A stretch of 64,000 bases of DNA from Gp7-AA6 sp036395755 (GTDB lineage Bacteria; Acidobacteriota; Thermoanaerobaculia; UBA5066; Gp7-AA6). Where the stretch lies: assembly GCA_036395755.1 (NCBI GenBank), contig DASWCZ010000061.1, positions 1-64,000 on the forward strand, written 5' to 3'. The translations under genes were made by a program, and so were the position numbers. Position 1 is the first letter of the stretch, and each line of letters starts with the position of its first letter. The notes under the pieces were generated by a model. The model saw only the letters and a program-made list of their open reading frames with translations, had not been told where the DNA came from and ran no database searches. This document shows positions 26,560-36,023 of the stretch, piece after piece.

Positions 26560-27824
26560 CAGCCGAACACCCTCTGGACTTTACGGAGGCCTTCGGTGAG
26601 CGCGTCGATCTCTTCCCGGGTGTTGTAGAGCGCGAGGGAGGCGCGCGCCGTGGCGGCAATGCCGAAAAACTCCATGACCGGCTGTGCGCAGTGATGCCCG
26701 GTGCGAATGGCGATCCCCTCCTGGTCGAGAACGGTCCCGACGTCGTGCGGATGAATTCCGGCGAGAGTGAAGGAGAGGACGCCGATCTTCTCCCGCGCCG
26801 TCCCGATCACGGTCAGGCCGGGGAGAGCCGAGAGAGAGCGCGTCGCGTATTCGAGGAGACCCTCCTCGTGCGCCGTGACGTTCTCGATGCCGATCCGGGT
26901 CAGGTAGTCGACCGCCGCTCCGAGACCGATCGCCCCGGCGATGTCGGGGGTTCCCGCCTCGAACTTGTACGGGAGAACGTTCCAGGTGGTCTTCTCGAAC
27001 GTGACCGAGCTGATCATGTCGCCACCCCCCTGGTACGGCGGCATCGTCTCGAGCAGCTCCTCGCGGCCATAGAGGACCCCGACCCCCGTCGGGCCGTACA
27101 TCTTGTGCGAGGAGAACGTGTAGAAGTCGCAGCCGATCTCGCGAACGTCGACGGCGATTCGCGGGACCGCCTGCGCGCCGTCGATTGCGACGGGGACGCC
27201 CCGCGCGTGCGCGATCTCGACGATCCGCCGGACCGGAACGAGCGTCCCGAGGGCATTCGAAACGTGCGCGACCGAGACGAGGCGCGTGCGCGGGGTGAGA
27301 AGCCGCTCGAGCTCCTCGACGCGGACCTCGCCCGTCCGGTCGATCGGAAGAATCTTCAGATGCGCCTTCTTTTCATCGCAGAGAAGCTGCCAGGGGACGA
27401 TGTTCGAGTGATGTTCGAGCGCCGTGATGACGACTTCGTCGCCTTCGTGGACGCGCTGCCGGCCGAAAGTCTGCGCCACCAGGTTGATCCCCTCCGTCGT
27501 GCCGCGGACGAAGACGATCTCGCGGGTCTCGGCCGCGTTCACGAAAGCGCGGACTTTCTCGCGAGCCTCCTCGTACGCGTCGGTCGCTTCCACGGAGAGC
27601 TGGTGGACGCCGCGGTGAATGTTGCCGTACGAGCGCCGGTACATGCCGGCGGCCGCCTCGATGACGGACTCCGGCTTCTGGGTCGTCGCCGCGTTGTCGA
27701 GATAGACGAGGGGCCTGCCGTGAACTTTGCGCGCGAGAATCGGGAAGTCGCGGCGAAAGGCTTCGACGTCCAGCGGGAGATGCCCGCCTTCGCTCCGGCC
27801 GCGAGCGGGGAGCACGGTGCTCAC
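26559..27824 (-). CDS. sufS: cysteine desulfurase SufS
   Basis: PLP-dependent group II cysteine desulfurase that mobilises sulfur from cysteine for Fe-S clusters. The start is GTG 27824, overlapping the sufD stop (GTGA), with GGGAGTGA just upstream; a longer open frame to 28046 only overlaps sufD. The 421-aa protein has YLDNAATTQKP at the N-terminus, the PLP lysine in FSSHKMYGPTG, and the catalytic cysteine in RTGHHCAQPVMEFFG. SufU, encoded next, is the expected sulfur acceptor. Confidence 0.95.
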   Translation of the reverse strand: MSTVLPARGRSEGGHLPLDVEAFRRDFPILARKVHGRPLVYLDNAATTQKPESVIEAAAGMYRRSYGNIHRGVHQLSVEATDAYEEAREKVRAFVNAAETREIVFVRGTTEGINLVAQTFGRQRVHEGDEVVITALEHHSNIVPWQLLCDEKKAHLKILPIDRTGEVRVEELERLLTPRTRLVSVAHVSNALGTLVPVRRIVEIAHARGVPVAIDGAQAVPRIAVDVREIGCDFYTFSSHKMYGPTGVGVLYGREELLETMPPYQGGGDMISSVTFEKTTWNVLPYKFEAGTPDIAGAIGLGAAVDYLTRIGIENVTAHEEGLLEYATRSLSALPGLTVIGTAREKIGVLSFTLAGIHPHDVGTVLDQEGIAIRTGHHCAQPVMEFFGIAATARASLALYNTREEIDALTEGLRKVQRVFG

Positions 27825-29172
27825 GAGATCACTCCCCGGCCCGCTTCGGCGCCGCTTCCGGGCAAGCGCAAGCCGAGCTGGCGCTCCACGAACGAACGGA
27901 GCGGAGCGACGCGGATCCTGGAGGCGACGTCGCTCGCGAAGGCGTAGACCAGGAGGTCCCGCGCCTCCTGCTCGCCGATCCCACGGGAGCGCAGGTAGAA
28001 CATCGCGGCTGCGTCGAGCTGGCCGATCGTCGAGCCGTGCCGGCATTTGACGTCATCCGCAAAAATTTCGAGCGCCGGTTCCGAGTTGACCAGCGCTTCC
28101 TTCGAGAGGAGGAGATTCTTGTTGGTCTGCATGGCGTCGGTCTTCTGGGCGTCGGGGCGCACGATGATCGTTCCGTGAAAGATCCCGCGCGACTTTCCGT
28201 CCATGATTCCTTTGTAGAGCTCCCGGCTCGTGCCGTGCGGCTTCACGTGATCGATCCGGGTGTGGTTGTCGAGAAGCTGCGATCCGGAGCCGAGAAAGAG
28301 CCCGTTCAGCGTGCACTCGGCGCCTTCCGCGTCGAGCTGGACGTTTAGGTCGTTTCTTGCGAGCGCGCCTCCGAGAGAGATCGAGTGCGAAGTGAAGTGG
28401 CTGTCGCGCCCCTGGGAGACCGCGATCGTCGAGATGTGGAAGGCCGCGTCGCTTTCGCGCTCGAGCCAGGAGAAGTCGAGCACCGCCCCTTCGCCGAGCA
28501 CCACTTCGGTCACCGCGTTCGTGAAGTACAGCTCGCCGGCGGTTCCGACGTAAGTCTCGACGAGCGATGCCTGGCTGCCGGGCTCGGCGATCACGAGGTT
28601 GCGCGGATGCGAGAGAGTCGGCCCGAAGACCGGCTCCGACAGGAAGACGAGGTGAATCGGGCGCTCGACCGCGGTCCGGGCGGGAAGGCGGACGAACGCG
28701 CCGTCGTCGAGAAAGGCCGCGTTCAACGCGGCGAAGCTGTTTCCGTCGCGCGCGATCCGGCCGAGATGCGGCTCGGCCCACTCCGGTCGTTCTGCCAGGA
28801 CCTCCTTCAGGCTCTTCACCTCGAGGCCGTCGGTACGACCTCGAGCGGAGGAGAGCGCGCGCGAGTAACGTCCGTTGACGAAGACGATCTGCCTTTCGCC
28901 ACTTTCGGGGAGACCGTCCGGAATGCGCGGCGCCGCTGTCGGTCCCGCCTCGGGCGCCGGCTCGAACGGCACTTTCCGGATCGGCGCGACGTTCGTGTAT
29001 TTCCATGCGTCATCGCGGACGGTCGGGAAGCCCATCTCGTGAAATCGCTCCATACCCGCGCGTCGAATCTCCGTCAGCCAGCGGGGATCGCGCGGCGAGC
29101 GCTCTTCCCGGTACGCGTCCGCGAGCGAGCGCTCGAGGCCGGTGGCGCGGGTTTCTTCGGAGACGGCTTCCA

Positions 29173-29173
<1 letters not shown>
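27821..29173 (-). CDS. sufD: SufD, SufBCD scaffold subunit
   Basis: Subunit of the SufBC2D Fe-S assembly scaffold. The protein (450 aa from ATG 29173) carries the SufB/D family beta-helix core, with SLGGALARNDLNVQL, LFLGSGSQLLDNHTRIDH and NSEPALEIFADDVKCRHGSTIGQLD near the C-terminus, the last being the most conserved block of SufD. The ATG overlaps the sufC stop by one base (TGATG). A GTG one codon upstream is an alternative. Confidence 0.94.
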
Positions 29174-29955
<782 letters not shown>

Positions 29956-29965
29956 GTCTCTCCTT

Positions 29966-30026
29966 GTCATCCCGAGCGAAGCGAGGGATCTCGGAGATTC
30001 CTCGTCGCTTCGCTCCTCGGAATGAC
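29966..30026. repeat. intergenic palindromic repeat, copy 4
   Basis: GTCATCCCGAGCGAAGCGAG pairs with CTCGTCGCTTCGCTCCTCGGAATGAC around a short loop (GATCTCGGAGATTC). It is the same family as the copies at 12.1 and 14.5 kb and lies between sufB and sufC, two genes of one operon. Confidence 0.85.
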
Positions 30027-30037
30027 CAACTGGTTCA

Positions 30038-31483
30038 TCAGCCCACCGATCCTTCGAGCGAGACCCCGAGCAGCTTCTGCGCCTCGACCGCGAATTCCAT
30101 CGGAAGCTCCTTGAAGACGACCTTGCAGAAGCCGCTGACGATCATGTTGACCGCCTCCTCCGGCGAGATCCCGCGCTGCTGGAAGTAGAAGATCTGGTCC
30201 TCGCCGATCTTCGACGTCGACGCCTCGTGCTCCATCTGCGCGGTGGAGTTCAGCACCTCGATGACCGGAAACGTGTGTGCGCCGCACTTGTCGCCGATCA
30301 GGAGCGAGTCGCACTGCGAGTAGTTGCGCGCGTTGTCCGCCTTGCCGAGGATCTTGACGAGCCCGCGGTAGGTGTTCTGTCCGTGCCCGGCCGAGATCCC
30401 CTTCGAGACGATGGTGGATTTCGTATTCTTGCCGATGTGGATCATCTTGGTGCCCGTGTCCGCCTGCTGGTAGTTGTTCGTCACCGCGACCGAGTAGAAC
30501 TCGCCGACGGAGTTGTCCCCCTGCAGGATGCAGCTCGGGTACTTCCAGGTGATCGCGGAGCCGGTCTCGACCTGAGTCCACGAGATCTTCGAGCTCCTGC
30601 CGAGACACTTTCCGCGCTTTGTTACGAAGTTGTAGATGCCGCCGCGCCCCTGCTCGTCGCCCGGGTACCAGTTCTGGACGGTCGAGTACTTGATCTCGGC
30701 GTCGTCCAGCGCGATGAGCTCGACGACGGCCGCGTGGAGCTGGTTCTCGTCGCGCATCGGGGCGGTACAGCCCTCCAGGTAGCTCACGTACGCGCCTTCG
30801 TCCGCGATGATCAGCGTGCGCTCGAACTGCCCGGTCTTCTCGGCGTTGATCCGGAAATAGGTCGAGAGCTCCATCGGGCAGTGAACCCCCTTCGGCACGT
30901 AGACGAAGGAGCCGTCGGAGAAGACCGCGGAATTGAGCGTCGCGAAGAAGTTGTCGGTGTAGGGGACCACGGAGCCGAGGTATTTCTTCACGAGCTCCGG
31001 ATGGTTGTGGACCGCCTCGGAGAAGGAACAGAAGAGGACGCCGACTTTCGCGAGCTTCTCCCGGAACGTCGTCGCGACCGAGACGCTGTCGAACACCGCG
31101 TCGACCGCGACGCCGGCGAGCTTCTCGCGCTCACGCAGAGGGATTCCCAGCTTCTCATACGTCTCGAGGAGCTTCGGATCAACCTCGTCCAAGCTCTTCG
31201 GCCCGTCCGTGCGCGACTTGGGGGCCGAGTAGTAGACGATCCCCTGGTAGTCGATCGGCGCGTAGTGGACGTTCTGCCAGGTCGGCTCCTTCATCGTCAA
31301 CCAGTGACGAAACGCCTTCAAGCGCCAGTCGGTGAGCCACTCGGGCTCCCCCTTCTTTGCGGAGATCAGACGGATGACGTCTTCGGAGAGACCCGGCGGG
31401 ACGGACTCCGACTCGATGTCGGTGACGAACCCCGCCTTGTAGGGACGGCTCGACTCGAAGAGAGAACGTGGGTCGGTGCTCAT
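30038..31483 (-). CDS. sufB: SufB, Fe-S assembly scaffold
   Basis: Main scaffold subunit of SufBCD, 481 aa. Landmarks: KAFRHWLTMKEPTWQNVHY near the N-terminus, SVVPYTDNFFATLNSAVFSDGSFVY, the EGCTAPMRDENQLHAAVVEL block with conserved cysteine, and NYSQCDSLLIGDKCGAHTFPVIEV near the C-terminus. GGAGAG precedes ATG 31483. It is the first gene of the sufBCDSUT-Rrf2 operon, read leftward from the intergenic region that it shares with the plus-strand DCC-LMF gene. Confidence 0.96.
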   Translation of the reverse strand: MSTDPRSLFESSRPYKAGFVTDIESESVPPGLSEDVIRLISAKKGEPEWLTDWRLKAFRHWLTMKEPTWQNVHYAPIDYQGIVYYSAPKSRTDGPKSLDEVDPKLLETYEKLGIPLREREKLAGVAVDAVFDSVSVATTFREKLAKVGVLFCSFSEAVHNHPELVKKYLGSVVPYTDNFFATLNSAVFSDGSFVYVPKGVHCPMELSTYFRINAEKTGQFERTLIIADEGAYVSYLEGCTAPMRDENQLHAAVVELIALDDAEIKYSTVQNWYPGDEQGRGGIYNFVTKRGKCLGRSSKISWTQVETGSAITWKYPSCILQGDNSVGEFYSVAVTNNYQQADTGTKMIHIGKNTKSTIVSKGISAGHGQNTYRGLVKILGKADNARNYSQCDSLLIGDKCGAHTFPVIEVLNSTAQMEHEASTSKIGEDQIFYFQQRGISPEEAVNMIVSGFCKVVFKELPMEFAVEAQKLLGVSLEGSVG

Positions 31484-31530
31484 CGGGAACTCTCCATGAT
31501 GGATGGGAGCTTATTGAATCCGTACGGAAA

Positions 31531-31555
31531 AGTCAACTTTCTTAGTATGGCTAAG
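31531..31555 (-). promoter_or_regulatory. candidate suf promoter element and regulator dyad
   Basis: Read leftward: a perfect dyad CTTAG-N5-CTAAG (31555-31541), then a -35-like TTGACT (31536-31531). A -10 is less clear; TAAGCT after a 17-bp spacer matches only 3 of 6 consensus bases. The dyad, just upstream of the -35, is a plausible site for the Rrf2 regulator encoded at the operon's end. Binding is inference. Confidence 0.4.
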
Positions 31556-31609
31556 CTCCATTGTCAGAGCCATTTACATCTAGCCGCTGCAGCGTAGACT
31601 GCTTTCGCC

Positions 31610-33481
31610 ATGTCGCCTCCGTCCGGAGTTCGAGTCGCCTCTCCCCCGGATCGCCCGCTTCTGGTCTTCGACGGAGATTGCAGCTTCTGCCGGTTCTGGG
31701 TCGCGCGTTGGAAAAGCATGACGGGCGATCGCCTGGGGTACGCGCCCTGCCAGGAGACCGCTGCCCGATTCCCGGAGATCCCGGAGGAGGAGTTTGCGCA
31801 CGCGGTGCAACTCGTCCTGCCGACCGGGGAGGTCTTCTCGGGCGCGGAGGCCGCCGTCCGGACCCTTGCGGAGGTGCCCGGTCACCGCCACTGGCTTGCG
31901 ATATATCGGGGAATCCCGGGCGCGCGTGTTCTCACCGAGGCCGCTTACCGGTTCATCGCGGGTCATCGCGACGTCTTTTTCCGGATCACCCGCCTCCTGT
32001 GGGGATCCGTCGCGGAGAAGCCGACTTACTTTGGCGCCAGCTCCATCTTCGTGCGACTCGTCGGTCTCTGCTACCTGGCCGCGTTCCTTTCTCTGTGGAT
32101 GCAGGTCGATGGCCTGATCGGCCCCCGCGGCATCCTGCCGGCGGAGGGTTACCTCGACTGGATCCGGGCGCAGACGGGGCCTTCCCGGTACTGGCTCGTT
32201 CCGACGCTCGCCTGGCTGTCTGCGAAGCCCATGATGCTCCATGGCCTTTGCGCCGGCGGAGTGCTCGCGTCGCTGTCGGTGTTCTTCGGCTTCGCGCCGA
32301 CCGTCGGCTTGACGCTCGCCTGGGCCTCCTACCTGTCGCTGTCATCGATCTCACAGATCTTCCTGAGCTATCAGTGGGACGCGCTTCTCCTCGAGACGGG
32401 ACTGCTCGCGATCTTCCTTTCGCCTCCCGCCTGGAAGCTCCGTTTTTCCCCGTCCTCGCCCCCTTCCACGACCGCGCTCCTTCTCCTGCGGTGGCTGCTG
32501 TTCCGGCTGATGTTCTCTTCCGGCGCGGTGAAGCTCGGAAGTGGTGATCCTTCCTGGCGTTCGCTGACCGCGCTTCGCGTCCACTACGAAACGCAACCTC
32601 TCCCGACCTGGATCGGATGGGCGTTTCACCAGTTTCCGGCTTCGTTCCAGACCGTGTCCTGCGTCTTTCTCTTCTTCGTCGAGCTCGTCGTGCCTTTTCT
32701 GTTCTTCGCGCCGCGCCGCGCGAAACACCTCGCGTTCGGTCTCCTTCTCGTGCTCCAGATCCTGATCGCGCTGACCGGCAACTACGCGTTCTTCAACTGG
32801 CTCGCGATCGCGCTCTGCGCGCTCCTGATCGACGACGCGTCGCTGCCGTCGCGGCTCGCGCGGAGGGTGCCCGCGGGACCGTCGCCGGGAGGGGCGCGGC
32901 GGTGGCCGGTCGGCGTGATGGCTCCCGTTGTCGGAGTGCTCCTGATCGCCAGCATCGTCCAGCTCGTTTTCACGGTCCGCCATTCGGCCACGGGGGTGCC
33001 GAAGGTCGCCGTCCAGGTCGTCGAGTGGCTGTCGCCTCTTCGGAGTGTCAACCAGTACGGCCTCTTCGCGGTGATGACGACCCGCCGGCCCGAGATCATC
33101 GTCGAGGGAAGCGACGACGGCCGAACGTGGAAGGCCTACGAGTTTCGATGGAAGCCCGGGGCCGTCGAGCGGCGGCCCCCCTTCGTCGCCCCGCATCAGC
33201 CGCGCCTCGACTGGCAGATGTGGTTCGCGGCGCTCGAGACGTGTCAAGAAAACCCCTGGCTCGTCAACTTCCTTGGACGTCTCCTGCAGGGGGAGCCGGC
33301 AGTGCTGCGGCTGCTCGCCACGAATCCCTTTCCCGCCGGTCCGCCGCGCTATGTGCGCACTCTCCTCTATCAGTACCGCTTCACGGACCGGCAGTCGCGC
33401 CGCTCGACGGGAGCGTGGTGGAGGCGGGAGCTCGAAGGCCCGTACTGTCCGATCGTGTCGCGCGACATGCTGCGGCAGTGA
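31610..33481 (+). CDS. DCC thiol-disulfide domain fused to lipase maturation factor
   Basis: A 623-aa two-part protein. Residues 15-125 form a DCC (DUF393) domain with the thioredoxin-like DGDCSFC motif (Cys24, Cys27). From about 140 to the end is a lipase maturation factor (LMF1/LMF2) domain: several membrane helices, the SYQWDALLLETG and FSSGAVKLGSGDPSW segments, and the C-terminal block with EGSDDGRTWKAYEFRWKPG and VAPHQPRLDWQMWFAALE. In vertebrates LMF1 is an ER membrane protein needed for lipase folding; the bacterial role is not known. Joining a disulfide-type domain to it suggests a thiol-dependent folding or redox function at the membrane, which is inference. ATG 31610 has no strong site. 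It is transcribed away from suf. Confidence 0.85.
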   Translation: MSPPSGVRVASPPDRPLLVFDGDCSFCRFWVARWKSMTGDRLGYAPCQETAARFPEIPEEEFAHAVQLVLPTGEVFSGAEAAVRTLAEVPGHRHWLAIYRGIPGARVLTEAAYRFIAGHRDVFFRITRLLWGSVAEKPTYFGASSIFVRLVGLCYLAAFLSLWMQVDGLIGPRGILPAEGYLDWIRAQTGPSRYWLVPTLAWLSAKPMMLHGLCAGGVLASLSVFFGFAPTVGLTLAWASYLSLSSISQIFLSYQWDALLLETGLLAIFLSPPAWKLRFSPSSPPSTTALLLLRWLLFRLMFSSGAVKLGSGDPSWRSLTALRVHYETQPLPTWIGWAFHQFPASFQTVSCVFLFFVELVVPFLFFAPRRAKHLAFGLLLVLQILIALTGNYAFFNWLAIALCALLIDDASLPSRLARRVPAGPSPGGARRWPVGVMAPVVGVLLIASIVQLVFTVRHSATGVPKVAVQVVEWLSPLRSVNQYGLFAVMTTRRPEIIVEGSDDGRTWKAYEFRWKPGAVERRPPFVAPHQPRLDWQMWFAALETCQENPWLVNFLGRLLQGEPAVLRLLATNPFPAGPPRYVRTLLYQYRFTDRQSRRSTGAWWRRELEGPYCPIVSRDMLRQ

Positions 33482-33495
33482 CGCGCAGCGGGTCG

Positions 33496-35538
33496 TCAGA
33501 CGCCGAATCGGTCCGGCTCCCAGGCGAGGCCGAGCTCGCCCGGGGGAGCCATGTAGCCGAGCAGAGCGGACGCTGCGACGACCGCGGGGCTCGCGAGGTA
33601 TCCCTCTCCGCCGACGCCCATCCGGTTCTGCCAGTTGCGGTTGAAGGAGGTAATGGCGCGCTCGCCGCGCGCGAGCGAATCGGGTCCCTGGCCGAAGCAG
33701 GGTCCGCACCAGGACTGGCGGATCGCGCCGCCCACGGATCGAAAGACCTCCGCAATCGATTCGCCCGCGAGCCGCGGATCGGGTACCTCAATCTGGCGTC
33801 CCACGCCGCCCGAGCCCGGGAACACGGCCAGGCTCTTCGTCACCCGGCGAAAGCCCTGCTCCCTGGCCGCGCGGATGACGAGCGCGGCCGAGAGGAGGTC
33901 GTCGTAGCTCCCGTTCGTGCAGGAGCCGATCAGCGCCTTGTCGAAGCCGAGTCGCTCGCTCGCGACTTCGTCGGCGGGGTATGCGTTTCCGGGCGAGTAC
34001 GGCTTGGCGATCATGGGCTCGACGGAGTCGAGCGCGAGATTCTCGTCGATCTCGTAGATGGCGTCTCTCCCCGGAGTCACCCTCGGATAGGGCAGCTCCT
34101 CCGGAGCGATTCCCTTCGCGCGGTACCACGCATCGGTCACCTCGTCCTGGGCGAAGATCCCGTTCAAGGCTTCCCCTTCTGCCATCATGTTCGCGATCGT
34201 GTTGCGGTAGGCGATCGGGAGCTGCCGGTCCGCGTCCACGAACTCGACCGACATTCCACCCGATTGCTTCGCGCCCCAGCGGCGGAGGAGCTCGAGGACG
34301 ATGTCTTTCCCGCTGACCCACGGCTGCAGTCTTCCCTGAAAGACGACGCGCCGCTGTTTCGCGAGGGTGAAGTAGATGTAGCCCGTCGCCCATCCGAACC
34401 CGAGTGTCGTCGAGCCGACTCCGAAGCCGACCGCACCGTAGGCGCCGTATGCGCGGCTGTGGGAGTCCGCGCCGGGGATGAACTGCCCCGGCAGCACCAG
34501 GCCCTGCTCCGGAAAGTAGAAGTGGAAGATGCCGTCGCCCGGCGTCGCGTAGTACGGCTTCTCGATCCCGTGCCGCCGCGCGAACTCACGGCCGATCGAC
34601 GTCTGTCTCTCATCGGCTTCCTTGCCCGTAAACACGAAGTGGTCGTTTGCGATCGCCGCCTGGCGCGGGAAAATCGAGTTCCCGCTGGAGATCTGGTTGA
34701 ACGTGTGAATCGCAAACGGCGCGGTACCGTCGGAAGCCGGGAGAAGGTCCGCGTAAACCCGCAGCGTCGCGCCGGGGGCGACGTTTCCTTCCTTGTCCAC
34801 GCGGTGCGCCCAGACGATCTGCTCCGTCGCCGTCAGCCGTCGCGAGGTCTCCGGATCCGGCCACGCCAGCTCGGGAAGCGTCTCCACCGAGCGGCGAAAC
34901 TCCCGCCGTCCGACGGCGAAGATCCCGCCGCTGACGCGGATCTCCTCTTCTTTCGACGTCAGCGGGACCGGCTCGTACGACTTGTTCTTCGTCTCGTTCG
35001 TCAGCCGGCGCGTCGCGACGTCAAATGCGAAGAGGTCGCCGTCCTCCGCATCCGCCACCGCCTCCGGGCTCTGCACGACGTGGAGTCCGAGGTTGAACGC
35101 GTTCCGGCGGAAGATGTCGCCCATGTTCGCGCCGCACACGACGACGAGCTCGAGCCCGGCCTCCTCCGCGACGCCCTTCAATCCGGCGGGGCTCATCTCG
35201 CGCGACGAGCCGATCGCGAATCGGTCGCCGGCGACCAGGAACGTCTCACCGCGATGAACTCGCTCGCGGAAGTCGGGCATCAGGTAGCGAAACGTGCCCG
35301 CCTTCCAGCGCTCATCCAGATGCTCCAGGCTCTCCGAAACGCAGTCGGCAGCGGGGGTGATCTGATCCGTATCGATCGCGTCGAGCTTCCTGCCCGGGAC
35401 TTTCGGATCCCAGAAGACCAGCGCCTTCCCGCGGATCGTGCGCGGGGAGCCCTCGCCGGCCGCGTCGGAGGGTCGCGGGCCGGGCAGGCGATCGGCGGTG
35501 ACGCCCGGCTTCAAACGCGCGGGCTCGATGCGGTGCAT
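33496..35538 (-). CDS. aconitase-superfamily hydratase with permuted domain order
   Basis: A 680-aa [4Fe-4S] dehydratase. The swivel (LeuD-like) domain comes first (about 35-205), shown by PGRKLDAIDTDQITPA and GDRFAIGSSREMSPAGLKG. The catalytic domains follow: GADSHSRAYGAYGAVGFGVGS, GSCTNGSYDDL with the first cluster cysteine, WCGPCFGQG with the other two, and ITSFNRNWQNR, YLASPAVVAAS as in aconitases. In AcnA and isopropylmalate isomerase fusions the swivel domain is last; having it first recalls AcnB, but AcnB also has a HEAT-like domain, absent here. So it is probably an aconitase or homoaconitase-like enzyme; the substrate is uncertain. ATG 35538 is used; GTG 35544 is an alternative. Confidence 0.82.
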   Translation of the reverse strand: MHRIEPARLKPGVTADRLPGPRPSDAAGEGSPRTIRGKALVFWDPKVPGRKLDAIDTDQITPAADCVSESLEHLDERWKAGTFRYLMPDFRERVHRGETFLVAGDRFAIGSSREMSPAGLKGVAEEAGLELVVVCGANMGDIFRRNAFNLGLHVVQSPEAVADAEDGDLFAFDVATRRLTNETKNKSYEPVPLTSKEEEIRVSGGIFAVGRREFRRSVETLPELAWPDPETSRRLTATEQIVWAHRVDKEGNVAPGATLRVYADLLPASDGTAPFAIHTFNQISSGNSIFPRQAAIANDHFVFTGKEADERQTSIGREFARRHGIEKPYYATPGDGIFHFYFPEQGLVLPGQFIPGADSHSRAYGAYGAVGFGVGSTTLGFGWATGYIYFTLAKQRRVVFQGRLQPWVSGKDIVLELLRRWGAKQSGGMSVEFVDADRQLPIAYRNTIANMMAEGEALNGIFAQDEVTDAWYRAKGIAPEELPYPRVTPGRDAIYEIDENLALDSVEPMIAKPYSPGNAYPADEVASERLGFDKALIGSCTNGSYDDLLSAALVIRAAREQGFRRVTKSLAVFPGSGGVGRQIEVPDPRLAGESIAEVFRSVGGAIRQSWCGPCFGQGPDSLARGERAITSFNRNWQNRMGVGGEGYLASPAVVAASALLGYMAPPGELGLAWEPDRFGV

Positions 35539-35592
35539 CCGCACAACGCTAACGCATCGCGACCCCGGGCCGTTCCCGGCGCGGCCCGAGCC

Positions 35593-35733
35593 CTAGAAAC
35601 TCAGCAGGCGGTCGAAGAACGAGCGGTATTTCGTGAGCGCAACCCTCAGGTCTTCGGTCGAGATGCGGTCGCCGCGGTCCCATTGCCGCTCGAGCTCGGA
35701 GCGCTCCCCCGCGAAAACTTCGGCCAGGTCCAC
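35593..35733 (-). pseudogene. small frame or C-terminal gene fragment
   Basis: A 46-residue frame (GTG 35733 to TAG 35593) begins VDLAEVFAGERSELERQWD and ends ALTKYRSFFDRLLSF. Its amphipathic composition looks like genuine coding sequence and like a protein C-terminus. No ribosome-binding site precedes the GTG, and upstream the frame meets a stop within 75 bp. Either a tiny protein or the tail of a deleted gene. I do not recognise the family. Confidence 0.35.
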
Positions 35734-35771
35734 ACGACGTGCAAGCGGGATACATCGAGACGGGCCTTCCC

Positions 35772-36017
35772 GTGACTTCTCTTCGGGTCGTCATCGTGAA
35801 GCCGAGCAAGTACGACGAGATGTCGCGGATGGCGAGCGCGCGCGGTCTCCACCCGATGGCCGGAGGAATCGGCCGCGTGCGCAGGGATCGGGCGGGCGAT
35901 TACTCCGAGCTGCGGCGACGGACTTTCGGCATCGACCAGGCGCCCTTGCCGTCGAGCCTCCCGCTTTCGAGAACGGAGGAGGAAATCAACCGCCGCGCGA
36001 AACTCGTGCCCGCGTAG
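35772..36017 (+). CDS. hypothetical protein or truncated gene start
   Basis: An 81-aa frame from GTG 35772. The first residues, TSLRVVIVKPSKYDE, resemble the start of B12-binding radical SAM proteins, where a strand leads into the cobalamin domain, but the similarity stops there and the rest (to RRAKLVPA) is unrecognised. It may be a remnant whose body was deleted. Together with the small minus-strand frame beside it, it fills the 480 bp between the aconitase-like and M56 genes. Confidence 0.3.
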   Translation: MTSLRVVIVKPSKYDEMSRMASARGLHPMAGGIGRVRRDRAGDYSELRRRTFGIDQAPLPSSLPLSRTEEEINRRAKLVPA

Positions 36018-36023
36018 TTCCGG

